Shown here one piece after another: positions 6,250 to 6,765 of a DNA stretch of 6,765 nt; the stretch's first letter is position 1, and the number at the start of each line of letters is the position of its first letter. Position numbers and translations under genes: made by a program. Origin of the DNA: Desulfuromusa sp. (GTDB lineage Bacteria > Desulfobacterota > Desulfuromonadia > Desulfuromonadales > Geopsychrobacteraceae); assembly GCA_029934755.1 (NCBI GenBank), contig JAOZLQ010000127.1, positions 1-6,765 on the forward strand, written 5' to 3'. A model generated the notes under the pieces. The model worked only from the letters and a program-made list of their open reading frames with translations, was not told the DNA's origin and ran no database searches.

Positions 6250-6765
6250 TGTTGGTTTTATCCTTCGAACCTCTATATTCGTACGTCTGGCGGAGATTAC
6301 TTATAATACCCTGAGGACGGAAAATCATCATCAGCACCATAGCTGCCCCAAATGCCAACATTCTATATTCTGAGAATGCACGCATATATTCAGGAAGCAA
6401 TATCAGGAAAAAAGCTCCAATAATAACCCCAAGAATTGAACCCATGCCACCGAGAACAACTATCGAAAGAATGATTGCAGATTCCATAAAGGTGAAACTT
6501 GCAGGATTAATAAAAGTTGTTTTGGAAGCGAATAAAACCCCGACCATTCCAGCCCAGAATGCACCAAGTGCATAAGCCGACAGCTTCGTGCGAGCGATAT
6601 CGATACCCATAGCAACGCAGGCAATCTCATCTTCACGCATGGCAATCCAAGCACGACCGATCCGACTATTTCTTAAACGAGTCGTCACCAGGATAGTAAA
6701 AATCACCATTGCAATCATAATGTAATAGATATAAATGGTGGAATTTGCCAGATTCAGATCCATTC
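6242..6765 (-). CDS. livM: branched-chain amino-acid ABC transporter permease LivM (3' part)
   Basis: This is the C-terminal part of the LivM permease, which forms the membrane channel together with LivH. About 173 residues are visible and the reading frame is still open at the window edge. Family members are about 300 residues or more, so the methionine at 6763 is internal and the true start lies beyond the window. Counting from that methionine, a membrane helix at about 10-27 precedes the cytoplasmic coupling loop (about 30-58, with GRAWIAMREDE and AMGID, the element that docks on the ATPases). Further helices follow at about 64-84, 96-128 (including LGGMGS and GVIIGA, typical of LivM) and 134-152, then the RPQG-type end and a charged tail. 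It overlaps livG by 8 bases. livH and the binding-protein gene are presumably upstream, outside the window. Confidence 0.95.
   Translation of the reverse strand, partial: MDLNLANSTIYIYYIMIAMVIFTILVTTRLRNSRIGRAWIAMREDEIACVAMGIDIARTKLSAYALGAFWAGMVGVLFASKTTFINPASFTFMESAIILSIVVLGGMGSILGVIIGAFFLILLPEYMRAFSEYRMLAFGAAMVLMMIFRPQGIISNLRQTYEYRGSKDKTNND

Overview
The window looks like ordinary chromosomal DNA from a moderately AT-rich Gram-negative bacterium, most likely a gammaproteobacterium. The clues are a lipobox lipoprotein, a HAMP-GGDEF membrane signalling protein, a LivMGF branched-chain amino-acid ABC cassette and a sigma-32-like element before a small heat-shock gene. Genus cannot be fixed from the sequence alone. 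I see no phage, transposon, CRISPR, tRNA or rRNA.

Layout, left to right. A small cupin protein gene (+, 22-381) meets an Hsp20 chaperone gene (-, 482-925) head-on, with a shared bidirectional-looking terminator at 419-440. The 286-bp region 926-1211 is divergent: it holds a short heat-shock-like promoter for hsp20 and the leader of an Old Yellow Enzyme family oxidoreductase of the XenA/YqjM class (+, 1212-2270). A weak terminator follows the oxidoreductase. Everything further right is on the minus strand.

Reading right to left, the minus strand carries livM (3' part only, running off the window), livG and livF. These encode the inner-membrane permease and the two ATPases of a branched-chain amino-acid (or related amide) importer. 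livM and livG overlap, whereas livG and livF are separated by a 143-bp gap with a plus-strand hairpin plus T8 run. A strong terminator (4555-4576) closes the liv operon.

Next comes a separate three-gene unit: a membrane sensor with a HAMP linker and a divergent GGDEF domain (4453-3131), a coiled-coil outer-membrane-type lipoprotein starting 2 nt later (3128-2706), and a 92-aa two-helix membrane protein with a TTG start (2673-2395). This unit is the most interesting part. The sensor half and the lipoprotein recall the QseE(GlrK)-QseG pair, but the output is a GGDEF domain. That domain has serines at both guanine-contact positions, a GGDDY signature and no RxxD inhibition site. No wholly new system can be claimed from sequence alone.
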